A DNA stretch of 64,000 nt from Thermococcus sp. (GCF_026991495.1 NZ_JALXBJ010000088.1:1-64000); one strand, 5' to 3'; counted from the first letter of the stretch, positions 36,344 to 47,381 are shown. Notes: generated by a model from the letters alone, not told the origin. A program made the numbers and translations.

Positions 36344-37045
36344 TCACTCCTCCTCATCCTTTTCCTTCTCGGGCGGAAGACCGCTTTCTATGAGCTCGTA
36401 ATAGGCGGAGCTCTCAAGTTCGAGGTCCTTCCTGCGCCTTTCGAGGTATTTGTAGACGACCCCGTGGGGGGAGCCCCTAACGAGCTTTTCAACGGCCGTT
36501 TTGGCAACCTCAACCTGAATGGGGTTCCCTATTATTGCGACGGTCTTCCCGTAGACGCTTATCTCGGTTCCGCTCAGCTCCTCGATGAGCTCCCGGGTCC
36601 TGCCCTTTCTCCCGATTATCCTCCCCCTCACCCTGGGGAGGGCGTTCCGCTCGTTGCCAACGATGATGTCGGTCAGGTTGATCACCTCAAGGGTCTCCCC
36701 CTCGTTGAGCAGCCTGAAGGCCCTTTCCGGGGAGAAGCCCCTGCCTATAGCCATCACGACGTCGCGCGCCTTCCACACTGAGAGGGGGTCGCTGCTATCC
36801 TTTTTAGCGGTTATGAACACCTCACCGGTTTCGCTGTCCACTTCAACCTTCGTCTCGGTTCGCCTTTCAATCTCGGCCTTGGTCTGGCCGTTCTTCCCAA
36901 TCAGAACGCCTATCCTCTCCTTTGGAATGCGGAGGAACTCCTCCTGGTCGGAGGGGCTGAAGTTGTCTATCCCGTGCTCCCCCCTCCCTTCGGAGCCTTC
37001 ATCAACGCGCTCGTACTTCTTCAGGAGCCTCTCAAACTCATCCAT
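36344..37045 (-). CDS. KH-domain RNA-binding protein, Pno1/Dim2-like
   Basis: 233 residues with two KH units: EEFLRIPKERIGVLIGKNGQ with the GxxG loop GKNG, and PRVRGRIIGRKGRTRELIEE with GRKG. This arrangement matches archaeal homologues of Pno1/Dim2, which bind the 3' end of pre-16S rRNA during small-subunit maturation. It lies next to RIO1, a functional partner in the same pathway. ATG 37045 with GGTGTGATGGG before it replaces a longer frame. It overlaps top6B at the stop codon. Confidence 0.88.
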   Translation of the reverse strand: MDEFERLLKKYERVDEGSEGRGEHGIDNFSPSDQEEFLRIPKERIGVLIGKNGQTKAEIERRTETKVEVDSETGEVFITAKKDSSDPLSVWKARDVVMAIGRGFSPERAFRLLNEGETLEVINLTDIIVGNERNALPRVRGRIIGRKGRTRELIEELSGTEISVYGKTVAIIGNPIQVEVAKTAVEKLVRGSPHGVVYKYLERRRKDLELESSAYYELIESGLPPEKEKDEEE

Positions 37046-37049
37046 CCCA

Positions 37050-37826
37050 TCACACCTCCAGGAGCTCGCGGAGCTTTTCATCGTAATCGTCAACATCAAT
37101 CCCCTTCCTCGCGAAATAACCTATGATGTTCCTCAAATCCCGCTTCAAAAGCTGCACGCTCATCCTGTTCCTCCTGACCGTGGCCTGCGACCAGTCTATA
37201 ACGACGGGCTCATCCCAGAGCAGGACGTTGTACTCGCTCAGATCACCGTGCACCATCTCGCCTTCCCTCCAGAGGCGCTCCACGACTTCAATAAGGTGGG
37301 AGTACAGCCCCTCCAGCTCGGCCTTTGAAAGCCCTCCCTCCGCGTCCTTCAGCCTTGGAGCGGGGCCTTCATCGCCTATGAACTCCATGACGAGGACATT
37401 GTTCCTGAAGGCTAAAGGCTTGGGGACGCGGACGCCGTGCTTTATCGCCCTCTGGAGGTTCTTGAACTCCCTCCTCGTCCACTGAAAGACGAGCTTCCGA
37501 ACGTCCTTCGGCAGGTAGCCCATCCTCGGATCGGCGGCTAGGTACTCCCACATCCTCCTGAACTCCGTTGTGTAAGTCCTGTATACCTTCACTGCTATCC
37601 TGCTGCCGCGGGAATCGAAGCCGGCGAAGACGTTTGCCTCCTTTCCAGTGCTCACGACACCCTGGAGCTCGGATATCTTTCCCCGTCTGTGGAGGAAGGC
37701 CAGGCTCTCCACCGTAGTCCTGTCAAAGACTTCGTTGAGCACTTTGTAAAGCTCGCTGTCCTTCCTGCGCCTCTCCCTGAGCCCCATCATCCTCTCGATC
37801 TCGCGTTCAACCCAGTCCCCACGCAT
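37050..37826 (-). CDS. rio1: RIO1-type atypical serine kinase/ATPase
   Basis: 258 residues, normal length. The ATP loop is STGKEANVFAG (59-69), the catalytic loop HGDLSEYN (193-200) and the metal site IDWSQ (210-214); the flexible loop and hinge (VLVMEFIGDEG) are present. RIO1 acts in the last step of small-subunit maturation. The ATG at 37826 has GTGAT upstream. It lies between eIF1A and the KH-protein gene with gaps of 19 and 4 bp. Confidence 0.95.
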   Translation of the reverse strand: MRGDWVEREIERMMGLRERRRKDSELYKVLNEVFDRTTVESLAFLHRRGKISELQGVVSTGKEANVFAGFDSRGSRIAVKVYRTYTTEFRRMWEYLAADPRMGYLPKDVRKLVFQWTRREFKNLQRAIKHGVRVPKPLAFRNNVLVMEFIGDEGPAPRLKDAEGGLSKAELEGLYSHLIEVVERLWREGEMVHGDLSEYNVLLWDEPVVIDWSQATVRRNRMSVQLLKRDLRNIIGYFARKGIDVDDYDEKLRELLEV

Positions 37827-37845
37827 CTTACATCACGTAGATGGC

Positions 37846-38208
37846 TCAGAAGAGGGACTCCCCGCCGGTCAGGAAATCGTGGCTTATCTTGCCCTTCCTG
37901 AGGAGCCAGTCAACCTGTGTCCTCGTGTAGCGGTAGACTATGTCCCCCCTCTTGTCGCTCTGGACGGGCCAGGGCTGGACTATAACGACATCCCCGACGC
38001 GCATCCACATCCGCCTCTTGAGCTTCCCCGGGATCCTGCAGCGCCTCACGTTCCCGTCCTCGCACCGGACGTCCATCCAGCCTGAGCCGAGGGCCTGCTC
38101 TATGACCCCGAAGAGCTGTCCGCTTCTCCTGTCCGGTAAGGGCACGCGGATTATCTCCTCCCCGTGATCGTTCTGATTCTTCCGTCCAGTTCTCTTCCGG
38201 TAAACCAT
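37846..38208 (-). CDS. eif1A: Translation initiation factor 1A
   Basis: 120 residues with the S1-like OB fold of aIF1[21 protein letters not shown], then [20 protein letters not shown], flanked by the basic N-terminal tail [11 protein letters not shown]. It binds the A site of the small subunit during start selection. GGAGGTGATGCTCA precedes the ATG, and the TATA box TTTATAAA at 38241-38248 lies 35 bp upstream. It is the first gene of the operon that runs through rio1, the KH protein, top6BA and two unknown genes. Confidence 0.94.
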   Translation of the reverse strand: MVYRKRTGRKNQNDHGEEIIRVPLPDRRSGQLFGVIEQALGSGWMDVRCEDGNVRRCRIPGKLKRRMWMRVGDVVIVQPWPVQSDKRGDIVYRYTRTQVDWLLRKGKISHDFLTGGESLF

Positions 38209-38257
38209 TGAGCATCACCTCCCCCCATTGGGCCTCCCGATTTATAAACCTGCCCCT

Positions 38258-38308
38258 TGCAAAAATTCCGTAATTAATGCACAGCCACGGGCTTTTAAAA
38301 TTTTTGCA
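38258..38308. promoter_or_regulatory. Symmetric operator in the eif1A / HAD divergent promoter
   Basis: TGCAAAAATT at 38258-38267 is matched exactly by its reverse complement AATTTTTGCA at 38299-38308, with centres 41 bp apart, four DNA turns. Each arm lies just upstream of one of the two divergent promoters: TTTATAAA at 38241-38248 for the minus strand and TTATATAA at 38319-38326 for the plus strand. A dimeric regulator could govern both operons at once. No binding protein is known. Confidence 0.5.
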
Positions 38309-38351
38309 CAGGGAAAGCGTTATATAAGCGCTCGCCAGAATCCAATCGGAA

Positions 38352-39008
38352 ATGACGGTGTACCTGTTCGATTTTGACGGCACCCTGGTGGACAGCCACG
38401 AGGCGGTTGAAAAGGCCCTCCGGCTTGCGATAGAGCGGACCATACCGGCGGTCATCGAGAGCGAGCTGTACGACGAGTACTACCGCGCCCTCTTCCTCTT
38501 CATCAAGGGAAAGCTCACCTACAGGCACCTCGGCGTGATACACGAGCTGGTCGCCCAGGGCACGATACACGAGTACTACCGCCTGATGCCGACCTTTATA
38601 AAGGACTTCCCGAACGCGAGGAGGGTTGTCAGAACCCTGCGGAAGAGGGGAAGGCTGGTGGTCAGCTTCTCCGGCGAGCACACCTACCCGGGGGGGAAGG
38701 TCATATTCCTGAAGAAAACCAACTGGTACGACGAGTTCGACTCCATCGTGACCTTCAAGGGAACCGGGGACATGCTCCAGAAGTTCGAGAGCGTGAGGGA
38801 TCTCCACCCGGACGAGCCCATCGTGTGGATAGACGACAGCCCAAGCAGGTTCACCTACGTAACCGACGACAACACCCTCCTCGTCCAGAAAGCCTCCCCG
38901 TACAAGCACGACGTCGCGCTCCTCTTCGAGAGGGACAACTTCCTCAAGATACGAAACATCAGGGAAGTCCTCGATATAGACGACAGGCTCGGGGAGTTCA
39001 TGGAATAG
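38352..39008 (+). CDS. HAD-superfamily phosphatase
   Basis: 218 residues; motif I LFDFDGTLVDS is canonical, motif II is in VVSFSGEH, and the acidic motif IV is WIDDSPSRF. The cap region is helical, so it may hydrolyse a small phosphorylated metabolite. The ATG at 38352 lies about 25 bp after the TATA box, so the mRNA is probably leaderless. Downstream saccharopine-dehydrogenase-like and nep1 genes follow in the same direction, but the first of these has its own TATA box. Confidence 0.85.
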   Translation: MTVYLFDFDGTLVDSHEAVEKALRLAIERTIPAVIESELYDEYYRALFLFIKGKLTYRHLGVIHELVAQGTIHEYYRLMPTFIKDFPNARRVVRTLRKRGRLVVSFSGEHTYPGGKVIFLKKTNWYDEFDSIVTFKGTGDMLQKFESVRDLHPDEPIVWIDDSPSRFTYVTDDNTLLVQKASPYKHDVALLFERDNFLKIRNIREVLDIDDRLGEFME

Positions 39009-39046
39009 TTTTTATTCCTGGCGTCTTAATGGCTTCGGTGGTTTTG

Positions 39047-40775
<1,729 letters not shown>

Positions 40776-40819
40776 TCCCCGAAACGTTTTTGTAGTATAA
40801 GCCCGTTATGGCTCTGGAG

Positions 40820-41998
40820 ATGGGCGTGAAGAGGTTCAGGGACTTCCTGAAACTTGGGAACTACCGAGGGGCGTTTGCCGAGGCCCTGAAGGCCAACGAC
40901 CCCCTTCAGCGCACGATAATGATTGCTGAGATCGTATCAAAGTCCCGACGGGAGGAGTTTACGCCAGCGCTCCTCGACTCATTTTCCCAGGTTCGCTCCC
41001 CCTACGGAAGGGCTATAGCAGCCTCCTACGTCGGCATGGCATTCTACTCCCTGGAGCAGGAGAGGGACGCTGAGAGGTACTTCTCGCTCGCATTAGAGCT
41101 CGCCGGCTCGATGCCCTCGCCGATGTTGAGGGGAGAAGTTCTTATGGTGATCGGCAGGAACCTTACCCTCTCCGGCAGGTACTCCGATGGGCTGGAAGCC
41201 CTGAGGGAGGCCTTCGAGGCGGTTCAGTCTTCCAGGGCCCTGTACTCTGAGGTCGTCTCGGCCCTCGTCAAGCTCGCGAAGACTGTTGAGGAGTCGGCGG
41301 AAGAGGTCAACAACGAGAGGGCCCTCGATTTCTACGCCCTTGCGAGGGATGTGTACCTGACCGCGGGCTTCAAGCTCCAGGGAAGGGAAGTGAGCGACAG
41401 GATGAAACTTGCGGAAGACGTGCTCAGGAGGGGTTCAGCGGCCGTATGGGAGCTCCTCGAAAAAGGCGACATAGAGAACGCAGTCAGAATGGCCCGATTT
41501 CTCTCGTCCCCGGACAGGGCCGTCTCGATGCTTAGGATCGCCTACTGGCTGGTGGTTCACGAGATGGAAGGCCTCGCGAGGGAGGTCTTCAACGACGGGG
41601 TGGAAATGATCCTCGTCGGAAAGCTCCCTGTGAGCGATGGGGAGCTTGAGGCCACAGCCTACCGCTTTCTCAGGATAGGGCGGTTTGAGGAGGCCCTCGT
41701 GCTCTCGGGCCTCATCAAGGACGAAAAGAGGAGCTCGGAGCTCATAGGCAACATCGCGGTCCAGCTGGCCAAGAGGGGGCGCGTGGAGGAAGCAACTGAG
41801 ATAGCCGGGAGGATAGGCGATATCCTTATTAGGGATAAGGCCCTTAGAACTATCAAGAGGATTGAAGATGGAATGGGCTCTCGGAGTGATTCTAAAACCG
41901 AACCCCCGGAAGCCCCAATAAGCGCCCCTTCTAATCAGAGCAAGGGGGGTGAGGCGTATCCTGGTGGAGAACCTCGAGAACTACGTGAGAAGGGGTGA
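40820..41998 (+). CDS. Helical-repeat protein of unknown function (first of a pair)
   Basis: About 392 residues of helix pairs typical of TPR-like solenoids, e.g. YVGMAFYSLEQERDAERYF and VIGRNLTLSGRYSDGLEALR, with a polar, disordered C-terminal tail (after about residue 350). No enzyme motif is seen. A TATA box at 40793-40800 makes ATG 40808 too near, so ATG 40820 (leaderless) is preferred. Its end overlaps the next gene, a paralogue with the same repeat style, by 50 bp. Confidence 0.75.
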   Translation: MGVKRFRDFLKLGNYRGAFAEALKANDPLQRTIMIAEIVSKSRREEFTPALLDSFSQVRSPYGRAIAASYVGMAFYSLEQERDAERYFSLALELAGSMPSPMLRGEVLMVIGRNLTLSGRYSDGLEALREAFEAVQSSRALYSEVVSALVKLAKTVEESAEEVNNERALDFYALARDVYLTAGFKLQGREVSDRMKLAEDVLRRGSAAVWELLEKGDIENAVRMARFLSSPDRAVSMLRIAYWLVVHEMEGLAREVFNDGVEMILVGKLPVSDGELEATAYRFLRIGRFEEALVLSGLIKDEKRSSELIGNIAVQLAKRGRVEEATEIAGRIGDILIRDKALRTIKRIEDGMGSRSDSKTEPPEAPISAPSNQSKGGEAYPGGEPRELREKG

Positions 41999-43061
41999 GG
42001 TTGAGAGGGCCATCAAAGTACTCCGGGAGGAGGATGACCCGATCATACGTACCGAGCTGCTCTGTGAGCTCTTCAAGCTCGTGCCCTGGGGAATGGATTA
42101 CAACATCGTGAGGGACGAACTCCTGTCCGCGAGGTACTTGGCGAGGGACAGAAAGGAAAAGGCCATAATACTGTCCCTCATAGCTGAAGCCCTCTTCCAG
42201 CGGGGAGAAGAGGGTAAAGCCGTGAAGATGTTCTCGGAGGCCATGGAGACAGCGGAGAGGATAGGCCTTCCATCCTCCAGGGCGGAGGCCCTTTCGGGGG
42301 TTGCCCTTAACCTGCTCCGGGCCGGCTTCTACGAGGACGCCTACGATCTCTTCGTTAAGGCTGTGGAAGCCCTTATGAGTGGCGAAACCAACACAATGCC
42401 CCTCCTATCCAAGATCGCCGACCTCATCACGGGCGGGGTGGAGGGAATAGACGATCCCGAGTGGGCGGTTGCCCATCTCCATCTCGCCGCGGAGGTCTAC
42501 GAGTACGTTGGAAGAAACCTGTCCTCCTCGATCTCCAAGCGAAAGGCGGAGCTCATAAAGCGCGCTATTGAAGGGGACGTCAGGATCCTCCGCCGGATCC
42601 TCGCGGAGAACAGGGTTGACGACGCGGTTCTTATAGCGAGGTACCTCCCCAAGGAGCTCAGGGGCATGGCCTTCTTAGAGGTCTCCTTCTGGCTCTACGC
42701 CAACGGCCATTCGGAGGCTGGAAGGCAGGTTTTCGAGGACGCCTACTCCCTGCTAACGGCCTTCCCCGGCGTTGGGGAGGAAGAGCTCTTCAGCATCGCC
42801 GTGGACTTCGTGAAGCTCGGCTACCCCCAGCTTGCCTCCCGCCTCGCGAACCTCATATCCAGCGAAAGGCTGATCTCAGGGCTCTTGGCGAGGATAGCAG
42901 TTGCCTACTACAGGTCGGGTGAGGAGTTCTTAGCCAGGACGATAGCCATGGGGATACCCAGCGAAACCATTAAGAGCAGGGTTCTCCAGGAGATTGGCGG
43001 TGAGGCTCATGTGGGATACGAGCAGGGACTACAGGTTGCTGGTGGCAGAGAAAAGCGTTGA
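41949..43061 (+). CDS. Helical-repeat protein of unknown function (second of a pair)
   Basis: 370 residues, all-helical, with repeats such as [39 protein letters not shown] and [19 protein letters not shown]; it mirrors the upstream protein in repeat spacing and order, so the two look like an old duplication. GTG 41949 follows AAGGGG. It overlaps the tRNA-binding gene by 53 bp, so all three genes are translated together. I infer that the pair scaffolds other proteins. Confidence 0.75.
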   Translation: MRRILVENLENYVRRGEVERAIKVLREEDDPIIRTELLCELFKLVPWGMDYNIVRDELLSARYLARDRKEKAIILSLIAEALFQRGEEGKAVKMFSEAMETAERIGLPSSRAEALSGVALNLLRAGFYEDAYDLFVKAVEALMSGETNTMPLLSKIADLITGGVEGIDDPEWAVAHLHLAAEVYEYVGRNLSSSISKRKAELIKRAIEGDVRILRRILAENRVDDAVLIARYLPKELRGMAFLEVSFWLYANGHSEAGRQVFEDAYSLLTAFPGVGEEELFSIAVDFVKLGYPQLASRLANLISSERLISGLLARIAVAYYRSGEEFLARTIAMGIPSETIKSRVLQEIGGEAHVGYEQGLQVAGGREKR

Positions 43062-43734
43062 GCTCTTTTTAAAGACCTTGGAGGGCGCAAGGTTCAAGGG
43101 CAAGTGGGACAAGAAACGGGCCGTTCAGCTCGCCAAGGGGATGATACCGGAGATAGAGGCCATGCGCTACTCCTACATCGGGCCCGAGGAGCTCATCGAG
43201 ACGCCCCAGATGAGGGAGCTGAAGGAGAGAGCTAAAGGAATAGTGGAGGCCTTAGGGGGTGAGGACTGGCACGAAAGGTTCCTGAGCCTGGCCGATAGGG
43301 GCGAGAAGGAGAGGGTTGAGGAGGCGGTCGCGCGCATAAAGTTCTTCCTCAACACGATACTCGGCCTCGATAGGAGGCTCGCCTTGGGCAAGATAAACGA
43401 CCCGGTTATAGGGGTGGACATCAAAGTCGGCGAAGTTATGAGCGTCGGAAGGCACCCCAACGCCGACAGGCTCCTCGTTACCAACGTCAACATCGGCGAC
43501 AGGGCCGTGACGGTGGTCACCAACGACCTGAGCGTGAAGGAGGGGAACCGTGTGGCGGTGGCCCTGCTGCCCCCAGTCAGCTTCAGGGGCATAGTCAGCG
43601 AGGGCATGTTCTTGGGTGCGGGTGAGGGCGTTCTAAAGGATGTCAAGGGGGAAATCGGCGGGCTCCCGAAGGGCATTCCACTTGAAGCCCTGAACGAGGC
43701 GAGGAACCTCGTGGAAGCTTTTCTGAAGGGCTGA
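43009..43734 (+). CDS. tRNA-binding (EMAP-II/OB-fold) domain protein
   Basis: 241 residues: a helical N-terminal half (residues 1-130) and a C-terminal OB fold of the EMAP-II/Trbp111 type: [57 protein letters not shown]. This domain binds the elbow of tRNA and is found in some synthetase subunits. ATG 43009 follows GGTGAGGCTC. Being coupled to two helical-repeat genes suggests a complex that brings tRNA to another factor. Confidence 0.88.
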   Translation: MWDTSRDYRLLVAEKSVELFLKTLEGARFKGKWDKKRAVQLAKGMIPEIEAMRYSYIGPEELIETPQMRELKERAKGIVEALGGEDWHERFLSLADRGEKERVEEAVARIKFFLNTILGLDRRLALGKINDPVIGVDIKVGEVMSVGRHPNADRLLVTNVNIGDRAVTVVTNDLSVKEGNRVAVALLPPVSFRGIVSEGMFLGAGEGVLKDVKGEIGGLPKGIPLEALNEARNLVEAFLKG

Positions 43735-43740
43735 CTTTTG

Positions 43741-43935
43741 CCTGCCTAAGCCGGCCAGCGCCCCGGTTGCCATCCCTTTTGGGTTCTTCTTTGAGACCTC
43801 AGCAGCAATGAAGGCCAAACCCCCACGAGCACCCCTGCCATCCAGGCGTCTGCAACACCGTGCTCATAGCCCCTTCCATTTTCAATCAGCACTCAAGATC
43901 GTCATCATCCTGCCGTCAGCAACTGCCGAGGTCAT
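43741..43935 (-). pseudogene. Probable decayed membrane-protein gene
   Basis: The minus strand has a strong TATA box (GGTATATAAGCC, 43958-43969) and an ATG near its predicted start (43935) that reads MTSAVADGRMMTILSAD before a stop. A second frame then reads ENGRGYEHGVADAWMAGVL, and after a GGGGG run a third frame reads GLAFIAAEVSKKNPKGMAT. Joined, these would make a hydrophobic helix followed by a basic loop. Two frameshifts, one at a homopolymer, indicate a pseudogene or sequencing errors. The rest of the 298-bp spacer shows nothing else except the promoter of the next gene. Confidence 0.4.
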
Positions 43936-44032
43936 CACGTTCAGGGAATGGATTCCCGGCTTATATACCTGTTCCCAGTTCCAATGACCATCGAAACGCT
44001 AAGTTTTTAAGCTGAACTGCATCCCAAGGGCC

Positions 44033-44899
44033 ATGGACACCGTGGCCGGCATTGGTGCGGCCCTCCTCTCGGCGTTTGGATGGGCCTTCGCAACGGTACT
44101 CATAAAAGCGGGTATGCGCTCCCTAAGCCCCTCCTCAGCCAACGTGCTCCGGCTGTACACCGTCTCAGTTTTCTACGCCGTGACCCTCGTGGTGACGGGC
44201 GGATTTGGAGGGATTACCAGCGCCGGCCCCTGGAGGATTCTGATGGCCTTTCTCTCCTCCCAGTTCGGGTTCGTGGTAGGGGATTACTTCTACTTCCATG
44301 CACTTAAGAGGATGGGCGTTTCAAGAACCGTGCCCATAACCTCCACCTACCCCCTCTGGACGGTTGTCTGGGCGGTCACCATCCTCGGAAGGAGCGCTGA
44401 CTACAGGGTCTACCTTGGGGCAAGCCTGATCGTGCTCGCGGTTGTGGTGGTTAAGAGGGCGGAAGAAGCCGAGCACGCGGATCTTAAGGGGTTTATATTC
44501 GCTCTTCTCGCCCCCCTTTCGTGGAGCATGGGGATAATCATAATGGACTGGCTCACCCCCTACTTCAACCCCCTGACCCTCTCGGCGCTCAGGATGTTCT
44601 CGGCGACGGTGGGGGTCTCCGTCTTCGTCCCGGGCAACCTCGGGGAGATCATGCGCGTGACCCGGAGGGAGATCCTGATAATTGCCGGAGCGGCTTTTAG
44701 CGGGCTCTACCTAGGCCAGATACTCTTCGTTTACGCCACAGCCGAAGTTGGCTCCCAGATATCGGCGCCGGTCTCGGCGATAAACCCCATCTTGGCATCG
44801 GGCCTCGCAGTGGCTTTTCTTAGGGAGAAGCCGGGCAGGCGGATAGTTGAAGGCCTGGCCTTAGCGGTGGTCGGGATACTCCTAGTGTCAAGCGGCTGA
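44033..44899 (+). CDS. EamA/DMT-family transporter
   Basis: 288 residues with ten hydrophobic segments in two homologous halves, each ending in the EamA pattern (VPITSTYPLWTVVWAVTILG; SAPVSAINPILASGLAVAFL with REKP after it). These export or exchange metabolites; the substrate cannot be deduced. A TTTTTAAG box at about 43999-44006 lies upstream of ATG 44033. Confidence 0.88.
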   Translation: MDTVAGIGAALLSAFGWAFATVLIKAGMRSLSPSSANVLRLYTVSVFYAVTLVVTGGFGGITSAGPWRILMAFLSSQFGFVVGDYFYFHALKRMGVSRTVPITSTYPLWTVVWAVTILGRSADYRVYLGASLIVLAVVVVKRAEEAEHADLKGFIFALLAPLSWSMGIIIMDWLTPYFNPLTLSALRMFSATVGVSVFVPGNLGEIMRVTRREILIIAGAAFSGLYLGQILFVYATAEVGSQISAPVSAINPILASGLAVAFLREKPGRRIVEGLALAVVGILLVSSG

Positions 44900-44958
44900 G
44901 CTAACGCCGCACCCGCTGCCCTTATAAGCCCTCGGCCCAAGCGAAAGCGGTGTGAAAG

Positions 44959-45372
44959 ATGGAGCTGTTCGAGGAGGTTGAGGTCGAGGCCTACGTTTAC
45001 CCGACCGAGGAGGTGGAGAAGGTGAAGAGGGCCATGCTCAACCTGATCCCAGAGCTTGAGTTCGAGGCCTTTGAGAAGGGCGACCGCGTTCTCCTCACCG
45101 GAAAGACGAGGAGTAAAAAAGCCCTGCAGAGGCTCTACGAGCTCTTCCGGGGGCAGGCGATACTCGACACGGCAAGGGACTTTCTTGAGGAGGGCTACTT
45201 CGGCGAGGAGATCATAATCAGGGTGAACAAGCAGGCCGCCTATGCTGGGGTGGTGAACTTCAATGAAGAATGCCCCCTCGGCCCGATAACCATCGTCATA
45301 AAAACGAAAGACCCCCAGAGACTTATGAAGTGGCTCGCCCCGAGGACTAAGGACGGCGTGCCGATAGAGTGA
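44959..45372 (+). CDS. UPF0201-like RNA-binding-fold protein
   Basis: 137 residues with the family signatures [52 protein letters not shown] and [11 protein letters not shown], which match UPF0201 (archaeal, ferredoxin-like fold, function unknown). GTGAAAG lies before the ATG, and CTTATAAG about 25 bp upstream is the promoter. It converges with the ABC permease gene, stop against stop. Confidence 0.82.
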   Translation: MELFEEVEVEAYVYPTEEVEKVKRAMLNLIPELEFEAFEKGDRVLLTGKTRSKKALQRLYELFRGQAILDTARDFLEEGYFGEEIIIRVNKQAAYAGVVNFNEECPLGPITIVIKTKDPQRLMKWLAPRTKDGVPIE

Positions 45373-46644
45373 CTACCGCCTTCTCCTCCCCCAACCCATC
45401 TTCGCCGTCAGGATCTTCTCGCCTGAGAACGCCCTCGCGGTGAGGTAGAGGAGAGCCAGGGCAGCGGCGGAGAGGTAACCTATGCTCCACGCAATCCTCG
45501 CGTATTCGCCAGCGAGCATCCACTGGTACGCCACAATGGGGTGGGTGAAGGGGTCAGAGAGCAGGGCGTAGGCGGCTGCCTTGGGGAGGGAGGAGAGGTC
45601 GGTGTACATCAGGATGAAAGATGGGAAGGCCAGCGGCAGTATGACTGAACTGACCACCGTGTTGGCGCTCTGGACGTCCTCAGAGAATATGGCCAGAAGC
45701 ATCGCGAGCGAGAGCGCGAACGCCACCGTCAGAAATACCACCACCCCGAAGAGGAGGATCCCCTGGGGGGTTATCCTTATCCCGAGGTCGCCGAGGCTGA
45801 CATTCGAGCCCCCGAAGGAGGAGCCGATGTAGCTCCTCATCCCAAAGGTGTAGGTCAGGGCTGCTATGAGCCCCATGACCGCGGTTCCGCCTATCTTCGA
45901 CGCAACTATCGTCGTCCTCTTTACGGGGAGGGTTAGGAGCGTCTCAAGGGTCTTGTTCTCCTTCTCGCTCGCTATTGCCCCGGCCGCTATCTGGGCTGTC
46001 AGTGTGACCATCAGGAAGACCACTATCGGAAGGGTCACGGACTGGGAGGCGAGTATAGCGGACACAGCTGAGGGGGAGACGTTCACGAGCCGGCCCCTGA
46101 CGTAGGACAGGCTCCTCGCCTGGATGGGGCTGAGCAGGGCGGAGGGCTCGCTGAAGCCCAGTTTCCTCACCTTTATCTCGGCTATACCCCTCGACAGGGC
46201 CTGGATGATGGCGTTTATCCTGCCCTCGCTGACGCTCTCCTTCATCCCCGTGCCCAGGGAGCTGAATATCCCATAGACGTAGACGATAGCGCTCCTGTTC
46301 TCGGCTATGCTTTCGCTGAAGCCTGGCGGGATTACCACGAGAACGTTCTGCTTCAGGTTACTGGCCCTTTCCAGCGCGGCCGCCACATCCCCCGCCTCCA
46401 CTAACGTTACAGTAACGTTCGGGGAGCTGTTCAGGGCCTTTATGAGGAGTGAACCGTAGTCGCCGGAGTCGAAGTTGGCTATCGCAACGTGGGTCTCCCC
46501 CCGCGCCTTCTCTATCCCAATGCCCATCCCCTTCCCCAGGGCGGGGTAGATGATGAGGGGCACTACCACGAGCCCGAAGATTAGCTTCTTATCCCTGAGG
46601 AGGTTTTTGAGCTCCTTGGCAAAGAGAACCCAGAAATCGCTCAC
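45373..46644 (-). CDS. ABC-2 type permease, NatB-like
   Basis: 423 residues: an N-terminal membrane anchor (LIFGLVVVPLIIYPALG), a large external domain (about 40-200), then five or more membrane helices (QSVTLPIVVFLMVTLTAQI and following), the NatB/ABC-2 layout. NatAB in bacteria extrudes sodium; other members export drugs or lipids. Its GTG overlaps the stop codon of the ATPase gene (GTGA), so the two are coupled. Confidence 0.88.
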   Translation of the reverse strand: MSDFWVLFAKELKNLLRDKKLIFGLVVVPLIIYPALGKGMGIGIEKARGETHVAIANFDSGDYGSLLIKALNSSPNVTVTLVEAGDVAAALERASNLKQNVLVVIPPGFSESIAENRSAIVYVYGIFSSLGTGMKESVSEGRINAIIQALSRGIAEIKVRKLGFSEPSALLSPIQARSLSYVRGRLVNVSPSAVSAILASQSVTLPIVVFLMVTLTAQIAAGAIASEKENKTLETLLTLPVKRTTIVASKIGGTAVMGLIAALTYTFGMRSYIGSSFGGSNVSLGDLGIRITPQGILLFGVVVFLTVAFALSLAMLLAIFSEDVQSANTVVSSVILPLAFPSFILMYTDLSSLPKAAAYALLSDPFTHPIVAYQWMLAGEYARIAWSIGYLSAAALALLYLTARAFSGEKILTAKMGWGRRRR

Positions 46645-47381
46645 TTCTGACCCCCCTCCAAGCCAATCGCCCTCATAAACACCTCTTCGAGGTTCTCGGC
46701 CTCGTACCTCTCCTTCAGCTCCGCCGGCGTGCCTGCCTCGACTATCCTGCCCCCGCTGATGAGGGCGACCCTGTGACAGAGGTACTCCACCTCCAGCATG
46801 TTGTGGCTCGATATGAGGAAGGTAACCCCCTCACTCGCCGATAGGGCCTTTATCGTCTTCCTTATCGTGTAGGCGTTTATTATGTCGAGGCCGCTTGCGG
46901 GCTCGTCGAGTATGGCCAGTTTGGGCTTCACCATCAGGGCCCTCGCCAAGAGCAGCCTTCTCGTCATGCCCTTGGAGTAGGTCGAGACCTTGTCATCGAG
47001 CCTCTCTCCGAGGCCGCTCAGCTCCACTCCGAGCTCCAGCATCTCGTCAGCGTTTCTTCCCCCCTTTGCGTAGAGCTTCGCCATGAACTCAAGGTATTCC
47101 CTCCCCGTCAGGTTCTTGTAGGCCCCGGCCTCCTCCGGCAGGTAGCTTATCATCCCCCTAACTTTCCCGGCCTCCTCGACCACATCGTGACCGAAGACCT
47201 CAGCCTTTCCCGCGGTCGGCTTCAGAAGCGTGGCGAGTATCTTGAGAGTGGTGCTCTTTCCGGCCCCGTTCGGCCCGATGAGCCCGAAGATCTCGCCCTC
47301 CCCAATCTGGAAGCTTATCCCCTTCAGGGCCCTGACTTTACCGTAGTCCTTCTCAAGCCCCTCGACCCTGACCGCCGGCAC
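46641..47381 (-). CDS. ABC transporter ATPase, NatA-like
   Basis: 246 residues with Walker A GPNGAGKST, Q-loop region YLPEEAGAY, signature YSKGMTRR (a variant of LSGGQ, as in NatA-type exporters), Walker B LAILDEPASGLD and H-loop SSHNMLEVE. It powers the neighbouring permease. GTG 47381 has GGTGAT four bases upstream, the spacing seen at many starts here, and is preferred to ATG 47387. Confidence 0.9.
   Translation of the reverse strand: MPAVRVEGLEKDYGKVRALKGISFQIGEGEIFGLIGPNGAGKSTTLKILATLLKPTAGKAEVFGHDVVEEAGKVRGMISYLPEEAGAYKNLTGREYLEFMAKLYAKGGRNADEMLELGVELSGLGERLDDKVSTYSKGMTRRLLLARALMVKPKLAILDEPASGLDIINAYTIRKTIKALSASEGVTFLISSHNMLEVEYLCHRVALISGGRIVEAGTPAELKERYEAENLEEVFMRAIGLEGGQK

Noticed and set aside
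38825-39046. 74-codon N-terminal extension of the saccharopine-dehydrogenase-like gene
   Set aside because: It overlaps the HAD gene in another frame; the Rossmann start, TATA box and GGTGGT all indicate ATG 39047.
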